From Baylisascaris procyonis (Eukaryota > Nematoda > Chromadorea > Rhabditida > Ascarididae), in assembly GCA_037389465.1 (NCBI GenBank), contig JAZARR010000059.1:6843001-6907000 (forward strand): 64,000 nucleotides of DNA, given 5' to 3'. Positions 45,501-64,000 of the stretch are shown one piece after another. The notes below the pieces were generated by a model. That model searched no databases, was not told the origin of the DNA, and was given only the letters and a program-made list of their open reading frames with translations. Numbering within the stretch: the first letter of the stretch is position 1; each line of letters opens with the position of its first letter. A program made the translations under genes and the position numbers.

Positions 45501-47567
45501 TAAAAATGCATCATCGTGTTGAAACTCATTAGAGAATATGAAGATAGTTTTCATACATAGTCTGATCTCAAGTCGAAATTTTTACACTTTAATTTTCTAG
45601 TAAACGTCATTTGTTGAAGCAATCTGTAATTTAGGTGAACAAAATGTTCAATAATTAAATGAAATGTCGAAGTTTGACGTATAATATGACTGAGCTTTTT
45701 TTCAATATCATCGATTCACTAGAAAAGTTGCTGAATTTGAGCGACTTATTTAAAATACGATTGATAGTATATTGTATAGATAATTCGAATTTTTTCTTCA
45801 CAATTTTATTTGCATAAATTGCAAATATAATAATCATAAAATATCTATATTGCTAATAATTTCGCATAACGTTGATTTCATTGCATCGAATTGTTTATAT
45901 GTTATTATTTTCTATGCTTTCAATTTAATTATTGGATGATTTTAATTGTGCACTGATATATGTTTTAATTCAACTGATGCTAAGCTGATAAAATTCCACT
46001 GATAAATTTGCATATTAAGCTGATTAAAATATTTTTCCGCCTCTTCAATTTTCTTTGTTGTTTGTTTTCATTTCATTTCCGCACTTTCAAATAGTTTCAA
46101 AAAATTTTCCTCATTTTTATCTCTTACTGTATCGAAAAAAAAAAAATTTCCTTTGTATAGATAAGGTTCATTTGTGCAAATAAAACATCTATGTTATGAT
46201 CGTTAGATTTAAAGTAAAACATTTGTATGGGAATATGGAATAATGTGTTTTGTTTATAGTGTAAATATGTGCAGAATGCAATGGAAATAAAAGAGGATTT
46301 TTGTTTATGGCGGTGGCAATTATGTGAAGCTACCCTTTATTTAACAAATAAATGCGTCCAACAATTCGATTGTTGTCATATTTTATTTGCTTTATTGCCA
46401 AAAAAAAAACGATCACGTTATATTCATTCCACTTTTTTTTTTTCAATTTTATTCTTCCATTATTTGAAACATCTTTCGAAATTTCAAATGCTAATACTTA
46501 TAAAATAGTTGATTTTATGATTTTAGTGATTCTAATGACTCATTGATATCGGTGATAATTGTTACGGAACAATTATAATAGACAGGTTTCATCAACCTTA
46601 ACGGATCTGTTATCGTTGCTTATGGATGATTTTTTTTTTACTGTTTTCGTGAATACATCTGGATTAGGCGCATGAATAAGTTTGCATATTATATAGGCGA
46701 CTAAAACATATAACCGTTATGTTTTGCCAATTCTATGACAGGCTCGTTTGATATTCGAATGCTGCACTCCAAAGCAATGTTATTCAACAAAGGCCAATGT
46801 AAAATTTTGGGGGATGGGAGATGCGAAATGGGTGGTGGAATGGCTAGGGTACCCGTAAGGGCAAGTGTTCCGGTCATCTTGTTGAGAAACAATATACGTC
46901 GTGAAGTGCCCGACAGTGCATTTTTTTTTCATTAATGAATTTCTTAACAAAAATATGATTTCTGCAATGATTTCCAGAGTACGGACTCAAAAGGAGAGGG
47001 AGGGGGGATGTAGTTCGTGTGGAAAGAAGGAATAGGTGTTAGATTAAGTCTCCATACCTACTTCTTCGAGTATAATTACTGTAGTACTGCGAGAGTTATG
47101 AGGTTATTGAACTCTTCTTCAATACTCAAAAATGAGAGATGTTGGTTAAAGCAAAATTTATAACGCCCTGAAATCTCTAGTGGTTTTACTAAAAGAGTGA
47201 TTTACTTCTTTAAGTGATTTATTTCACATGTATTTATAATTCTTTGAAGGCGGTACGGAATAGGATACATAAGTTTCTTCCTAAGAATCTAAAGAATATT
47301 GCATGAACAATTAAATAGCCGCCTTGATTTAGACAAGCATTCAACTATAATTTTGCTTTTCGATGGATACCACCCGAGAAAGCGTGGTCGGGACTCCTAC
47401 CATGGAATATATAACCTTACATAGGTATAGAAATACATCATCAAATGTATATAAATAGGAATTAAAAGAAATGCATAGGAATATAAATAAATACATAACA
47501 ACACCATTCTTTTATCAAGCAATACGATACAGTACGAAATATATGTAGAAACAAATAAATAAACAAA

Positions 47568-47606
<39 letters not shown>

Positions 47607-48260
47607 ACAAATAAACAAACAACGCTTGCCCTCAATGACGACAGCTGATTTCAAAAAACACAAATAACAACACCACTCGTTTAATCGAAATACAAAATGA
47701 AACTGAAAAATATTAAATAAGAGCTTCTATTTGCGGGATTCATGTCAAAGAACGAAAAATAATTTCAAATTGCCCTACTGTATTATTAATGATGGCCTAT
47801 TCTATGATAAGCTGAGTGTTGAGTTGGAGTGGAAATTTTTTTAATGTTTCTTAGCTGAATGTCAATAATTTTCATATTTAAGAACCGCGTTATATATGTA
47901 TTCGATATGTTTGAGATCAACATTTAAATTCAACTAAAGTTTAATCCCAGTCATTTGCATTTCCCTCTAATCCAGCTTAATTCTATTGAATGATTTAAAA
48001 GATCGTTCATAGCTACTCAAAAGCTCGAAGTTATCATTACGTTTTTCGGGGTTGTGGTTGCTTATGCTTGATGCGCTCTAAATTGCTGGGAATTCAGTTT
48101 GTTTATAGATCGTGTCGACTTGTTTCCTTTTCTCTGCAAGCTTCCATCAATGAGCCATGTTCTCACTCCTCTTTTCGTTTTGTTTTCTCTCTAGCGATCT
48201 GATGTTGTTTTGGGATCCCTTCAAGCAGGAAGTTTTGCTCACCAAAGCAGAAGCGTCTGA
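42571..48260 (+). CDS. Tentative single-pass membrane protein of unknown family (partial model)
   Basis: A provisional chain of exons with matching phases: 42571-42707, 42953-43157, 44059-44162, 44508-44600, 48195-48260. I do not recognise the family. The second exon encodes a non-repetitive segment containing HMIGDRFSLDAVGNLALPYQ and NPLRGIHPGRQVDNF. The third encodes one clear hydrophobic helix (IPIVAIMPLFVIMCTVLF) followed by basic KIRQWRKHK, typical of a membrane anchor with a cytoplasmic stop-transfer. The fourth encodes a charged tail (LECLERIYDALEDVG). The last would end RSV and a TGA. Exons 2 and 3 have good acceptors and donors. The acceptor of exon 4 is A-rich and weak, and the last exon is joined over a 3.6-kb intron, so both are doubtful. 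No start codon or signal peptide was found; 5' exons probably lie between 39 and 42.5 kb. Confidence 0.35.
44865..45125. repeat. Degenerate GC-rich minisatellite-like block
   Basis: Repeated variants of GAGATTAGGGCC at roughly 17-18-bp spacing, clearest at 44874-44930 (GAGATTAGGGCC, GAGATAAGGGCC, GAGATGAAGGCC) and decaying towards 45125 (ACTAGGGCCTGTCCGG). It lies in the long last intron of the tentative membrane-protein model and is much GC-richer than its flanks. Confidence 0.7.
47550..47622. repeat. (AAAT)n microsatellite
   Basis: AAAT tetranucleotide repeat with a few AAAC units. Reading frames across it on the minus strand are repeat artefacts. Confidence 0.97.
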
Positions 48261-48650
48261 AGTATAAGGCTGGATTCACATGCTTAAAGGAATCACAAGA
48301 GCAGTCGAAAAAAAAAAGATGTCCCGGTTCGAACTGTTAGACAGTTTGCAGAAGGACGTTGTCATCAAAATTTTCGACGGTGCAACACCGTTATTCTAAT
48401 AGGGTTGCTCGTTCTGTATAGAAGGTAGCTTGATTTCTTTTTTTGTTCTTCCATGATGTGAACCATCTTCTGCTGTCCCACAATGGAATCACTTCCAGGA
48501 TTTCTTTTATGCGATGTAATAGAGGCTGTAGATCATCAGAAGCACAAATTTAATTTGCCACATTATCATTGGAGAGTTTTAATGCTTGCCGATTTGTTCG
48601 TTCGTTAGCATTAATTAGGAAAGGTGATAAATTGTTTAATCATTTTTTTT

Positions 48651-48660
48651 TCGAGCTCAG
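48651..48660 (+). promoter_or_regulatory. Probable trans-splice acceptor of rps-2
   Basis: A T-run followed by TCGAGCTCAG, ending 23 bases before the rps-2 ATG. No upstream coding exon joins here, so a spliced leader is the likely partner. Confidence 0.6.
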
Positions 48661-48683
48661 ATTGTTGAACGTCTCGCTCAATC

Positions 48684-51600
48684 ATGGCAGAGCGTGGGGG
48701 ATTCCGTGGCGGTTTTGGCAGTGGTGATCGTGGAGGTACGTTTATTTGAAGTGTTTTTTTACGATGATGTTGCTTATTGATGTAAAAGAAGTCCACCTGA
48801 ATGTTTATCGTTTATCTCACGGTAATGAAATAGTGCCAAGGGTTTATACTTTTTGCCTACCTCGAATTTAGGATACAGTTGGATAATGTTGGGAGTGGTG
48901 CATTTGTCGGCAAGCTGATGGAGACGAAAATGCATCCAAAGATATGTACAGTAAAAAAATTTGTGTTACAAGGTGCTCGACGCATTACAAGGTGTCAAAA
49001 CCGTAGACTAGCATATAGTCATATCTACTGATCATGTGTCTGCGAAACAAGTGTTATTATGCATGTGTTGACATAGGCTCGTCGAATTAGCGAAACCCCA
49101 GTACTGATTCGAAGTGGCAGGTTTCGTTTCTCAGCGAAACCATTTTCTGCCGGAGAGCTGAAGCAAACGTTTGTTATCTCATAAATAATAATGGTAATAG
49201 CGAAAAGATACTATGCAAATAGTGCAAGTTTTGTGTTGCTTTAGTTAAGAACATTAAAGCAGTAATTCTTCCCCGTTCTTAGATCTTTGTGATTTTCAAT
49301 TACTGAAAGTTTGGTGCTATTTCAATTAATCGTTTGTTGTGGAAAAAATCAAGGAGACCCCATTTATGTTTGACGAGATGGCGAGGAAATGATTGTAGGG
49401 AATATGATCAATCAGCCAGATGTAGCTATTTCTTCGAAGTAAGTATCCTTACCGGACTCCCTCCGTCGTGCTGTACACGTAGATATGCAAGACAAAGCAG
49501 AGCGCTACAGCCATCGAGTGGATGTCGTCTTCCCAAGTATACTCACGCCTCCTAAAAAGGACGACGACTGCTTTAGGTAGTATTCAGCTGCACCCAAGAC
49601 GGGGTCTTTTGAGAGCACAGAGGTAGCAGAAAACTTAATAATTTGGGAAACTTCACACTCAGTTGGGCTCACTCTGGAGATCCGCTTTGATTTGTTTTAC
49701 TGTATTGCATAATCTCGAGTTACAACCTCCTACTTCTGTTAAAGCCCGAAGGTCACTGAATCCTTCACATAGTCGACCTTATGAGTCTTAGATGGCATGA
49801 TTTGCGCCTAGGTGAATATGCATCCTTACATGCGGGTGTCATACGCACATGTTTAGAAGTGGTTTTTTTCTAGGTCGTGGTGGTGGACGAGGTGGTCTAG
49901 GAGGTGATCGTGGAGGGCGCGGACGTGGTCGTGGTAGAGGAGGGCGTGGTGCCAGGTGAGTCTTCAAAATAATTGTTTTATAATCGACGTTGTAATTCCG
50001 CTATGAAAATTGTTAGCGTAACTGCGAGCTGAATTCAACAGAACTGCGCAGTGAGTCAATGAATGCACATTTCGAGACGACAAACTTTATGAATCTCTCT
50101 AAGCAAATGTTGTGTATCCCTGAGTAGATTCATGTAAGTTTCAGGAATTGAAGCTAATCTTGGGTGCCAATTTAATTATTTATGTGGAATCCATAAGTGG
50201 GACGTTTTCGCTTTTATGGTAGAACGATGTAGTCGATACCTCGTAATGCCTCCTAAACGCGTGAGCTTTTATAAAGTGAAGACGAACGGGCCAGTTTTTA
50301 TCTTTCTTTAGCACTCACTTGCTAACGCTTAGATCAACAGCTGGGCATTAATTTTTTGATCCTCAGAGACAGGTTTTATGCTTTTTAAACTTTGCTTGTA
50401 TATATATTGTCAGTTAATTCCATTACCGTTTGGAAAGCGGCCAAAAGTTTGGAATATTTTGGCTTTCATTCTTGAGATGTACTATATCATTTCAAATTTT
50501 TCATTCCCGAATTTAAAAAAGAACCAGTTTATATAAAATTTACTAAAGGTGCCTTTTGTTAAATTGGGAGTTTGGCGATCTTTATTTAATAAGCGATTGG
50601 CCTTGAACACCTAGTTTTATGTTCGTGGTAATGAAATGTTTTAGAAGTGGAAAAGAAGGAGACAAGGAATGGGTTCCAGTCACTAAACTTGGGCGATTGG
50701 TAAAAGACAGAAAAATTACTTCGCTGGAAGAGATCTACCTGAATTCATTGCCTATAAAGGTTTGTCTCTCTCAGGTTTCTTTCTTATATTTGGTTAACGA
50801 ATATATGTATGCATGTATCTCATCCCCACATCTGCTGCATCGCAAACCATCTTTTCACTTTTGACTACATTGTATTGTAGAGGCTTGCTCAATGAGCATT
50901 GAGTTTTTTTGTTTTATTTACTTTTCTTGTATTTATGGGCATATGTTCATCGCTGTTGCGCATATAAATTTCAATGAATCCTTTTTTAGGAGTTTGAAAT
51001 TATCGACTCTCTCCTTTTCAACCTAAAGGACGAAGTATTGAAAATAATGCCAGTTCAAAAGCAGACAAGAGCTGGTCAACGCACACGATTCAAGGTCTTT
51101 TTAAGCAGATTTTCATCGAATGTTGTGTTTTTGTCTTCATTATGAAACATACAATTGAAATGCTTGGATTATTTAACTTCATGGGCACACAAGTTCCAAA
51201 AAAGTTGAGAACGTTGTTTATTTGATGGAATGTGGAGGCGAATTTTTTTAAGATGACTTCAATTCAAAACAGGACATTTAGGCCACTTTACATGAGCTCA
51301 AGATGGCATCAATTCGAAAAAACATTTAGCTGACTACTTCGACGATGTATCGTGCTTAAAAAAGTTTGTAAAGTCTACGTCATAGCGCTGCTGACATGTT
51401 AACTTTTTTTGTAATAATATATAGCGTATCTCGTTACGCACGTTGAAAATATTCTCGTTTATCTTCCTACAATCATGGGAAAATTTAAAAAGAAGAGGCG
51501 CATGCATCGCAAAGAAATGAGAGATTTGAGAGCACTTCTCCTCGCATCTCGACACTTTTGCCTAGATAGATGTCTATTATTTTAGGCGTTTGTGGCTATT

Positions 51601-53348
51601 GGTGATCATAATGGACACGTTGGGTTGGGGGTGAAGTGTTCGAAGGAAGTTGCCACAGCTATCCGAGGAGCAATAGTTGCGGCAAAGCTCTCGGTGATCC
51701 CTGTTAGGCGAGGCTACTGGGGTAACAAGATTGGTCAGCCTCACACCGTGCCATGCAAGGTAAGTTCCCCGTTTAAGAAAAAAGAGCATGTTGTTAGTGC
51801 AGCTTTACCAAGATTTGTAAAATGGCGCAGAATGTGATGATACGATGCCATCATCTTCTGAGATCGGGAGGGAATATGAGGAGGTCGCTTGAATTTTTTG
51901 AAGGATTGGCCGCACTAACGATATCGGCAGAGAGTAGATTCCAGAATCGTACAATGCGTCACTGGAAACTGTACCGGTTATGAAGAGAAAAACATTGCAA
52001 AAGCGGACCGCAGTTTTATAATGAAGAAGTCGAACTTGAGCCTGTTTTGTTCCGCTAATTCCAGGCTAAAGGTTTTTAGCCTGGTAGTATAATTTGGTTG
52101 GTCTGAACCGCGCTCAGTTTTGCAAAACAAAAAGCAATGACTGTAGTTCGTGCACTGAAATAAATACATGGAAGAAAACCTGTTGCGCTGCTTTCAGTGT
52201 ATCCTGAAGTTGTTGATTGGTATTGTCAAGGGAGTCCACCGTATTAAGGGAAGAGGGGATATTTAAAGGATAAGAAGGAATGTTTTGGTAAGGAGTTAAG
52301 GTCAAAATGAATGTAGTCATAAGAAATTTAAAAAATCTCCTTTTTTTAGACTGAACTGACTCCACATCTTTTCTGTGGAAAAAAAACGGCTAATGATAGA
52401 TTGGCATTCTCTGTCCTGCCAACTATTCTAAGAAGTACGCCAATTGTGTTCGCATCGGTAAACGCTGTTATTTATTATTATTTAGGTGACGGGCAAATGT
52501 GGTTCGGTATTGGTGCGTCTGATCCCTGCACCTCGAGGCACAGGTATTGTTTCTGCTCCTGTACCGAAGAAGCTGTTGCAAATGGCTGGTGTCGAAGACT
52601 GCTATACCTCGGCTGTTGGACAGACGGCCACCCTCGGCAATTTTGCAAAGGTTTGTTGTTTTGACTGTGCTGAGGGCTTTTCTTGTAAGCCCTTATAGGT
52701 GACGTCCCCTAACCTCGGCTAGGTAGCCACCAAATTTTGCCGTAAGTTTTTGAAGGTTCAAAAAGAGGATTTATTGCAAGGTGGAGGTCCATATATCACT
52801 GCTCAGAATGTATGCAAGGCAAGTGACGTGTTAATTTTTACATCGTGGCCAGGAAAAGGAATGAATCTACTCCTTTTTTTCTTGGACACTTAATTGAGTC
52901 TAAAATTCACTGCTCTTTGCTAGAAGGATTTGCATGCGATATCCGTGAAGTGCACGGGGAGCTGTTCACCTTTCTCCGCTTTCGTAGGATTTCCCTTTTT
53001 TTAATCCCGAATATTTCCTACTTTACGGCTGCTCCAGTTCTATTATTGTGTACGTATTTATTGTGCAAGGAGATGATAGTGCCCTAGTAAAGTGAGAGCG
53101 AGCTGGAATGAGTATTAGTTTTTGAAGCAGGGCGAGTCCTTAGCGTCGAAATTAGGGGCTGCTCAAACAAAAAAACTGTATCCCGTAAAATTATGTTCCT
53201 ACTTAGAGTTATATGTCAGGCGACTTACGCGGCCATTCAGCGGACCTATTCGTACCTTACTCCGGACCTTTGGAAGGAGAACGCGCTGGAGAAGACTCCA
53301 TACCAGCGTTACTGGGAGTTCTTGGCTCAAACGCCAGTACGCAGTTAA
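48684..53348 (+). CDS. rps-2: 40S ribosomal protein uS5 (RPS2)
   Basis: Seven exons (48684-48735, 49874-49955, 50645-50759, 50990-51094, 51586-51759, 52486-52650, 53220-53348) encode 273 residues, close to the family size, with all phases matching. Exons 1 and 2 encode an RGG-rich basic N-terminus, a known substrate type for arginine methylation in RPS2. Then follow [20 protein letters not shown], the double-stranded-RNA-binding S5 N-domain ([20 protein letters not shown]), the C-domain ([20 protein letters not shown] and [16 protein letters not shown]) and the tail [20 protein letters not shown]. uS5 sits in the small subunit near the mRNA entry channel and contributes to decoding accuracy. 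It is very similar to C. elegans RPS-2. Introns 1-6 were scanned by eye for box C/D snoRNAs; none was convincing. Confidence 0.98.
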
Positions 53349-54471
53349 TCATTTTTATGGTGCATGTCGTTGTTTTGTTGTCTTGTTGTCGTGTTTGCGC
53401 GTTGTTACATGCGGCAAGACTCCTTTTTGTGGGACCGTTTACATGTGAACAGATGAATGAAGTGTTGTTATTTGGTTTTGCGTTGTGTATACCGACGCAC
53501 ACAGTTTTTTGCAGCGAAATTTTTCAATTGAGGCATTTTATGGCCTTGATTGAAGAAATTGAACGTCTATGATATTACGGTTTTGTTGACCGCAAATTGC
53601 AATTCTGAGGTAGGAGCTTACACAACCGCATCGTGGTGGCGTTGATCAGTTGTAAAGGAGCGCGGTCGTCCATCGAGGGATTGGCAAAGATGGCTTTCAA
53701 GGGCGGACGTTTTCCAGTTATTTTGGATGTGGTCGTGGCTACTATACTGATACGAATTTTGGAAAGTGAAGACATATTGTTTTGATTTGAGGAAGGATTG
53801 TGGAACGAAAACGTGGGTGGTCTCAGTTGTTTTTTGCTGGTGCCCATCATGTGGCGGTTATCTGCACACGCGTTGATTACCACAGCGAGTGGCGTGTGGT
53901 TGTGGGAGTCTTTGGACGAGTGCCACTTGTGCGGATGATTAAGGCAGCTTTGTCTGAACGGTGGCCGGAGTCCTTATGAAGTAATTCCGAAATAGTGCAG
54001 GCAGGTTAGATGTCATAAAAAGGGTGTTTCGAGAATACTGCGGAGTTTGTCGAGAAGGTCTCGCATGATGGAGAAGCTTGAGGGATGATGAGCGTCTAGC
54101 GGTGTAATGTGGATGAATTGTTATAATTCGATCACGAATTTATTCTTCGTATTTCATATAAACCAGAAAGTTAAGTAAACTTTATAAATCATATATTAGT
54201 TTATATAACATAAAAAACAATAGGATAAGAAAGGTGAAAGCGATCACAAAAAGCGAAACGTTGCATCTTTTAATGCTGAGCACGGTGTGAACCAGTGAAA
54301 GTTGAAGCGTTTATTGAGTGTTTTTTTTAAGTTTCTAAAGAGATTCGCTGATTTCCGCTTTTTATTGAATGAACAAATTCATGACACTTAGATGCCGCAT
54401 AAGTGACCATCTAGAAGAAGGAAGAGATGAAAGAGGCGAGCAGTGAAATTAACGAGCGGACAGAGATCGTA
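53349..54471. other. Convergent intergenic region between rps-2 and the phospho-lyase gene
   Basis: About 1.1 kb holding both 3' UTRs. On the minus strand AATAAA occurs at 54361-54366. I see no clear AATAAA for rps-2 on the plus strand. Open frames around 53.6-53.9 kb on both strands have no recognisable content. Confidence 0.6.
54361..54366 (-). terminator. Probable poly(A) signal of the phospho-lyase gene
   Basis: AATAAA on the minus strand, about 106 bases after the stop codon at 54472-54474. A second copy lies about 50 bases further on. Confidence 0.6.
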
Positions 54472-61472
<7,001 letters not shown>

Positions 61473-64000
61473 TATTTTATCTTTATTGTGCAAATATTTC
61501 ACGTTTATTCTGCAATAGTGTGACGTCTACAATACTAAATGCGCTCATTATTTAAAGAAATACTGTTCCTGCAGCAGATTTTCCAGGTGTACAATTAATA
61601 AGATACTTTCGCGAATGCAATGAATTTCAAGTAAACAAATTACTACTCTCTTCACAATCTACTGTAACTAGTAACTGTAAAAGTAAGTTGGAAATAGCAA
61701 ACAGGAATTAAACAGCGTTAGTTTAAAACGTTAAAAGCCTATTTTTCTCAGCAATCGATAATTTGAACTATTCTCTGTATGGATTTCAATGAACGATAAT
61801 TAAAATTTGAATAGAAAACTATCAACTTTTCGAGGAAATGATATTCTTTCAGCTAATTACTGAGAGATGAAATCCTCCAAAATGTTCCAGCATTGCGGAA
61901 GTGAACAAAGAAAAAAACGAATATATAATTGAAAGGTGATATAGTAGCGAGTTGAGCACCCTCGGATGCAACTCCATTTTTGCATGAGTCTTTTATAAAT
62001 GCAGACGGGGTGGAGCTGAACAGATACATTAGGAGGCGTGGTTCAAGCGAACAATGCACTCTGCTCCAATCTATACCCAACAAGCAACTCTCAAACCGTG
62101 CTACGTCACAAATATTGCAAAGATGTTCATAGATTACGAGCGATTCGAATAGAAAAATGGTGATTTCAATCGGATATCACTTTAGAACATATAGATATTA
62201 TTGAAAAAGCGCTCACATAAGTGGCTGAAAAATCCAAGGGAGCTGGAAAATTGCGGAAAGCATTCGCTTTATACCTAATGAAAATCTTGAATGCTTTTTT
62301 TTTGAAAATTTCATTTGAAATGACAAGTATTGATTAGGCGTAATGAATTAATTGAATGTAATCAACTAGCATCCTCATGTTAACAGAGAACAGCGTTATG
62401 AAAACTTATAGTTTTCAATTAGTTTTTTTTTCGATTTTAACATTGAACAACTATCATCTTTGACGTTTGAGTATGAATAAGTTATAAGGCAAACCATAAG
62501 AATGTAATTTCACTATATTTTTTATGATTTATTATGTTCATTGATTGACGTTTTTAATTCAATACAAACTTTGCAGAAAAAAAAAATTTTTTTTTATTTG
62601 ACGTTGATTTTTACTGCATTTGCAACGTTATAAATTTGCAATAAACGTAACCAGTGCACTGAATAATATTTACGAAAAGAGGAAATTTGAGTTTAGAAAA
62701 TAATTAACTTTTTTTTTGACGGCTTTATTCACTCTATGTTCATTAAGAGAACACTTAATAATATGTTTGGAATACAATATCGTGTTGTAAAAACGATCAG
62801 AAGAAATTTTTGTGCTTAATTTAAGCAGAAAAACGGCACGAAGGCAATAAACATAAAAATCAAAAATGTTATCAACGATTGATAATATTTTGAACTAATG
62901 AGTACAATGTGAATCGTATCATCTAACCTGTGCTGTTAGTTTATCTTATTTGCGTTCTCTGCTTTCTTCACATTTTTTCCCGTCAACGTAAATTTTCTTA
63001 TTTATTACTGAAAATTTCGCTATAAGCTGCGAGAGTCTATGTTTCATTTCTTAAACATTACAGGGGAATTTTTTTACTCTAGAATGAAGAATCTTTGGTA
63101 TTATCATTTTTCATTGTTTTGGAAGTTTTTTCATAGGGATGAAAGGCAATCTGCGAAGAGTAGCTAAAGTGAATTCCCATAAGTAATTCTCTTTTAAATC
63201 ATTTTTGCTTAAAAATAAGTGAGGACCGATTGTTGCAAACTGTGGTAATGATAATAACAGTAATCACTGGGCCACCGATTGTGATTTTCGGGCCAGATAA
63301 TGCTTGGAAAAGTTTTGAACATATGTCGTCTAACATGAGAAGCGCGTAATATATGTGAGGGTTGCAGCACAATTTCGATTTGGATTTTGTTGAAAAATCG
63401 TTTACTGCATCTTCACATATGTCCTAATTTCAGTTAATTTCTAAATGGGGCATAGCATCCCTCTAAAACACACCTTCACCTTCCACTTACCGGCCAAGTT
63501 GCGGTGGGAGGAGAGGAGGGGGAGGGGAGGACTTGTCGACCAATGAAAAGCCTCATCGAATTTCTATTAACCGTTTTTATCGCACCGCCAAGGGTCACTC
63601 ACCATCTCTCAGCAATCGCATTTATTTTTGCTTGCAACTTTCACATTCGATCTGTATAATTAGACTTGCTCGAACAATGCTTTCCATTATTATTTTTTGG
63701 CTCTTTTTAATTCAGATATGATGCTCACAAAATTCTTTAAATCTTTTTTTTTGCTTTATCCATTGTGCTTCCAACTGACCTCTTTCTCGAAAATTTATCT
63801 ATGAAGTCATGTTGCTAGGAAAATGCCTGATAAGTTCTCCTCTTCATCTTAGTAATGGTGGCAAAAACTTGAGTGGAAGTGAAACGGCGTTTCAAGATCG
63901 ATCACTCCTCGAAATTTACACTTACTAACCAAGGTTATTCGATTTATAAGCGCAAAGCTCATTAAATTCCTTTAAATTCTCGACAGTTTTAAAATCATAA
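61473..64000. other. Right-edge intergenic region
   Basis: About 2.5 kb of AT-rich sequence upstream of the phospho-lyase gene. It contains poly(A)/poly(T) runs (for example 62577-62598) and a G-rich purine tract at 63505-63531. Open frames of 60-76 codons are present on both strands but have no recognisable features. No gene is called. Confidence 0.55.
61510..61518 (-). promoter_or_regulatory. Probable trans-splice acceptor of the phospho-lyase gene
   Basis: CTATTGCAG on the minus strand, ending 37 bases before the ATG at 61472. It decides the choice of the upstream ATG over the one at 61430. Confidence 0.5.

Noticed and set aside
47397..47663. Minus-strand frame with repeated Leu-Phe-Ile-Tyr units
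   Set aside because: A translation of the AAAT microsatellite.
48325..48345. CCGGTTCGAACTG resembling a tRNA B box
   Set aside because: No A box or pairable acceptor and anticodon stems upstream.

Overview
The window looks like nuclear DNA of a nematode that is not Caenorhabditis elegans. It is AT-rich, with small conserved exons spread over introns of 0.1-3.6 kb. Polypyrimidine-AG sites just upstream of several start codons look like spliced-leader trans-splice acceptors. The proteins are closest to animal families with well-known worm members. I cannot name the species.

Layout. (1) 496-7690, minus: N-terminal half of an LRIG-type leucine-rich-repeat receptor (C. elegans SMA-10 family), running off the left edge. 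(2) 7.7-15.4 kb: intergenic and divergent, holding a long AT microsatellite, a tRNA-like fossil and a 22-bp tandem repeat. (3) 15458-20936, plus: complete Rho GTPase (rho-1), five exons. (4) 23888-37706, plus: complete CNK scaffold (cnk-1 family), 18 exons, SAM-CRIC-PDZ-PH. (5) 37.7-48.3 kb: repeat-rich, with a MITE-like inverted-repeat element, GC-rich patches, a degenerate repeat block and a tentative unknown single-pass membrane-protein gene. (6) 48684-53348, plus: complete ribosomal protein uS5 (rps-2), seven exons. (7) 54472-61472, minus: complete class III PLP enzyme of the ethanolamine-phosphate phospho-lyase type, twelve exons. (8) 61.5-64 kb: no gene recognised.

The main exon models were assembled by hand. 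Splice phases agree at all junctions of rho-1, cnk, rps-2 and the phospho-lyase, and those four coding lengths divide by three. The genes are not an obvious pathway cluster. The LRIG protein is a cell-surface BMP-pathway modulator; CNK and Rho are intracellular signalling proteins; rps-2 is translation; the lyase is phospholipid or amino-acid catabolism. No clearly new system was found. The least explained part is 38-48 kb.
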